Below, in pieces: positions 63,629 to 64,000 of a DNA stretch of 64,000 bases (position 1 is its first letter; every line of letters begins with the position of its first letter). This stretch comes from an uncultured Bacteroidales bacterium. GTDB lineage: Bacteria; Bacteroidota; Bacteroidia; Bacteroidales; Bacteroidaceae. A program made the position numbers and the translations under genes. The stretch is from the NCBI GenBank assembly GCA_902801485.1, contig CADCIP010000018.1, positions 1-64,000 on the forward strand. Reading direction: 5' to 3'. The notes under the pieces were generated by a model. It saw only the letters and a program-made list of their open reading frames with translations, was not told the origin of the DNA and searched no databases.

Positions 63629-64000
63629 TATGAAAGTTTCTAGATAACGAAACATTTTGCGGATATTTCCTCGTAAAGTTGTGATTTCAGAATAATAATC
63701 TTCTTTTTTTGCGGGTTATTTGCTTCTTTGCGGTTATCAGAGTCTTTAATTCCATTGTATATGAATACTCGTTTCTTATCTTGCAAAGGTACATTTTTTT
63801 TATTGAGAACAAGGCATGAAAACATTGTTTCGCGCGCAATTTAAGCAAATTTTATCTAAAATCATACTAATATAGCACCAAAAGTTTCGATAATTGAAGT
63901 TTTTTTGAGTATCTTTGCAACGCATAGTGGGCGAAATCTGCTTTGCAAAGACATATTGCTCACATCCTGCCAAATTACCACACCGAAAGGATAAAAAGAG
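63629..64000. other. Region after higBA to the window end
   Basis: No gene is supported. A - strand -7 box TACCTTTG lies at 63791-63784; the first ATG after it (63755) opens only 22 codons (MELKTLITAKKQ...) and shares the bases GGAATTAAAGA with the start of higB, so it may be a damaged duplication. A + strand box TATCTTTG at 63910-63917 points out of the window. Confidence 0.45.
63910..63917 (+). promoter_or_regulatory. -7 box of a gene beyond the window
   Basis: TATCTTTG followed by at least 83 bp of leader without a start codon in clear context. Confidence 0.5.

Noticed and set aside
63640-63825. Open frame of 61 codons on the - strand
   Set aside because: Its start lies upstream of the only -7 box in the region, so it would not be transcribed whole.

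Overview
The window is chromosomal DNA from a member of the Bacteroidales, most likely a Prevotella-type anaerobe. The evidence is the standard Bacteroidetes -7 box (TAnnTTTG) before most genes to the right of 25 kb, a fused FeoA-FeoB, a fused SecDF, a rubrerythrin/SOD operon, and the intergenic 7-mer repeats (TTTAGAG, AACTCTC) common in such genomes. I saw no tRNA, rRNA, CRISPR array or intact transposase.

Left part (about 1-23.7 kb): an accessory island with all genes on the + strand. It holds an HU-like protein, a DUF2971 protein, a DUF2779 remnant, a Sel1-type protein, a PD-(D/E)XK nuclease and many small proteins without recognisable domains. It also carries three NTPase modules: (i) a 552-aa protein, a MoxR-like AAA+ ATPase and a DUF2201/VWA protein; (ii) a 1329-aa SNF2 helicase with a RavA-like ATPase and a ViaA-like VWA protein; (iii) a 557-aa classical AAA ATPase. 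Nearly every transcription unit starts with the same 30-bp element, TTGAATTT...GTGACTATATTA. It is absent from the housekeeping genes and differs from the normal Bacteroidetes promoter, so the scattered operons look like one regulon. One unit, an AAA_14/DUF4143 ATPase at 11.9 kb, has an ordinary -7 box and its own 22-bp-period operator array, and looks like a later insertion. A 70-aa island protein ends in the ssrA-like degron YALAA and lies over a 122-nt G-free tract. This regulon is my candidate for an undescribed system, perhaps a conflict or stress system.

23.7-25.3 kb is a repeat-rich junction with large inverted repeats. From 24.5 kb the content is core: O-methyltransferase, aroQ, xerD, a UDG-family protein, sodB and rubrerythrin. 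An aminotransferase, a porin, a sodium symporter, two PaaK-type ligases, an ACT protein, and further on a nitrilase and iorAB could together interconvert arylacetates and aromatic amino acids. Next come PBP4, FeoAB with a tiny Cys-rich partner, a TPR/OmpA-like lipoprotein, a thioredoxin-like lipoprotein without its CxxC, YifB/ComM, HU, rhomboid, an EEP-family protein, SecDF and a sialidase.

56.2-58.3 kb is a 2-kb gene-free stretch. It holds an ATPase remnant, GTTACCTG repeats, and a pair of 42-bp inverted repeats whose hairpin cores covary around a structured-RNA-like segment. The window ends with an M16 peptidase, MutS, an antitoxin with a truncated toxin, and a HigBA pair. REP-like and 7-mer repeats have also entered coding sequence in iorA, iorB, feoB and the DUF2201/VWA gene.
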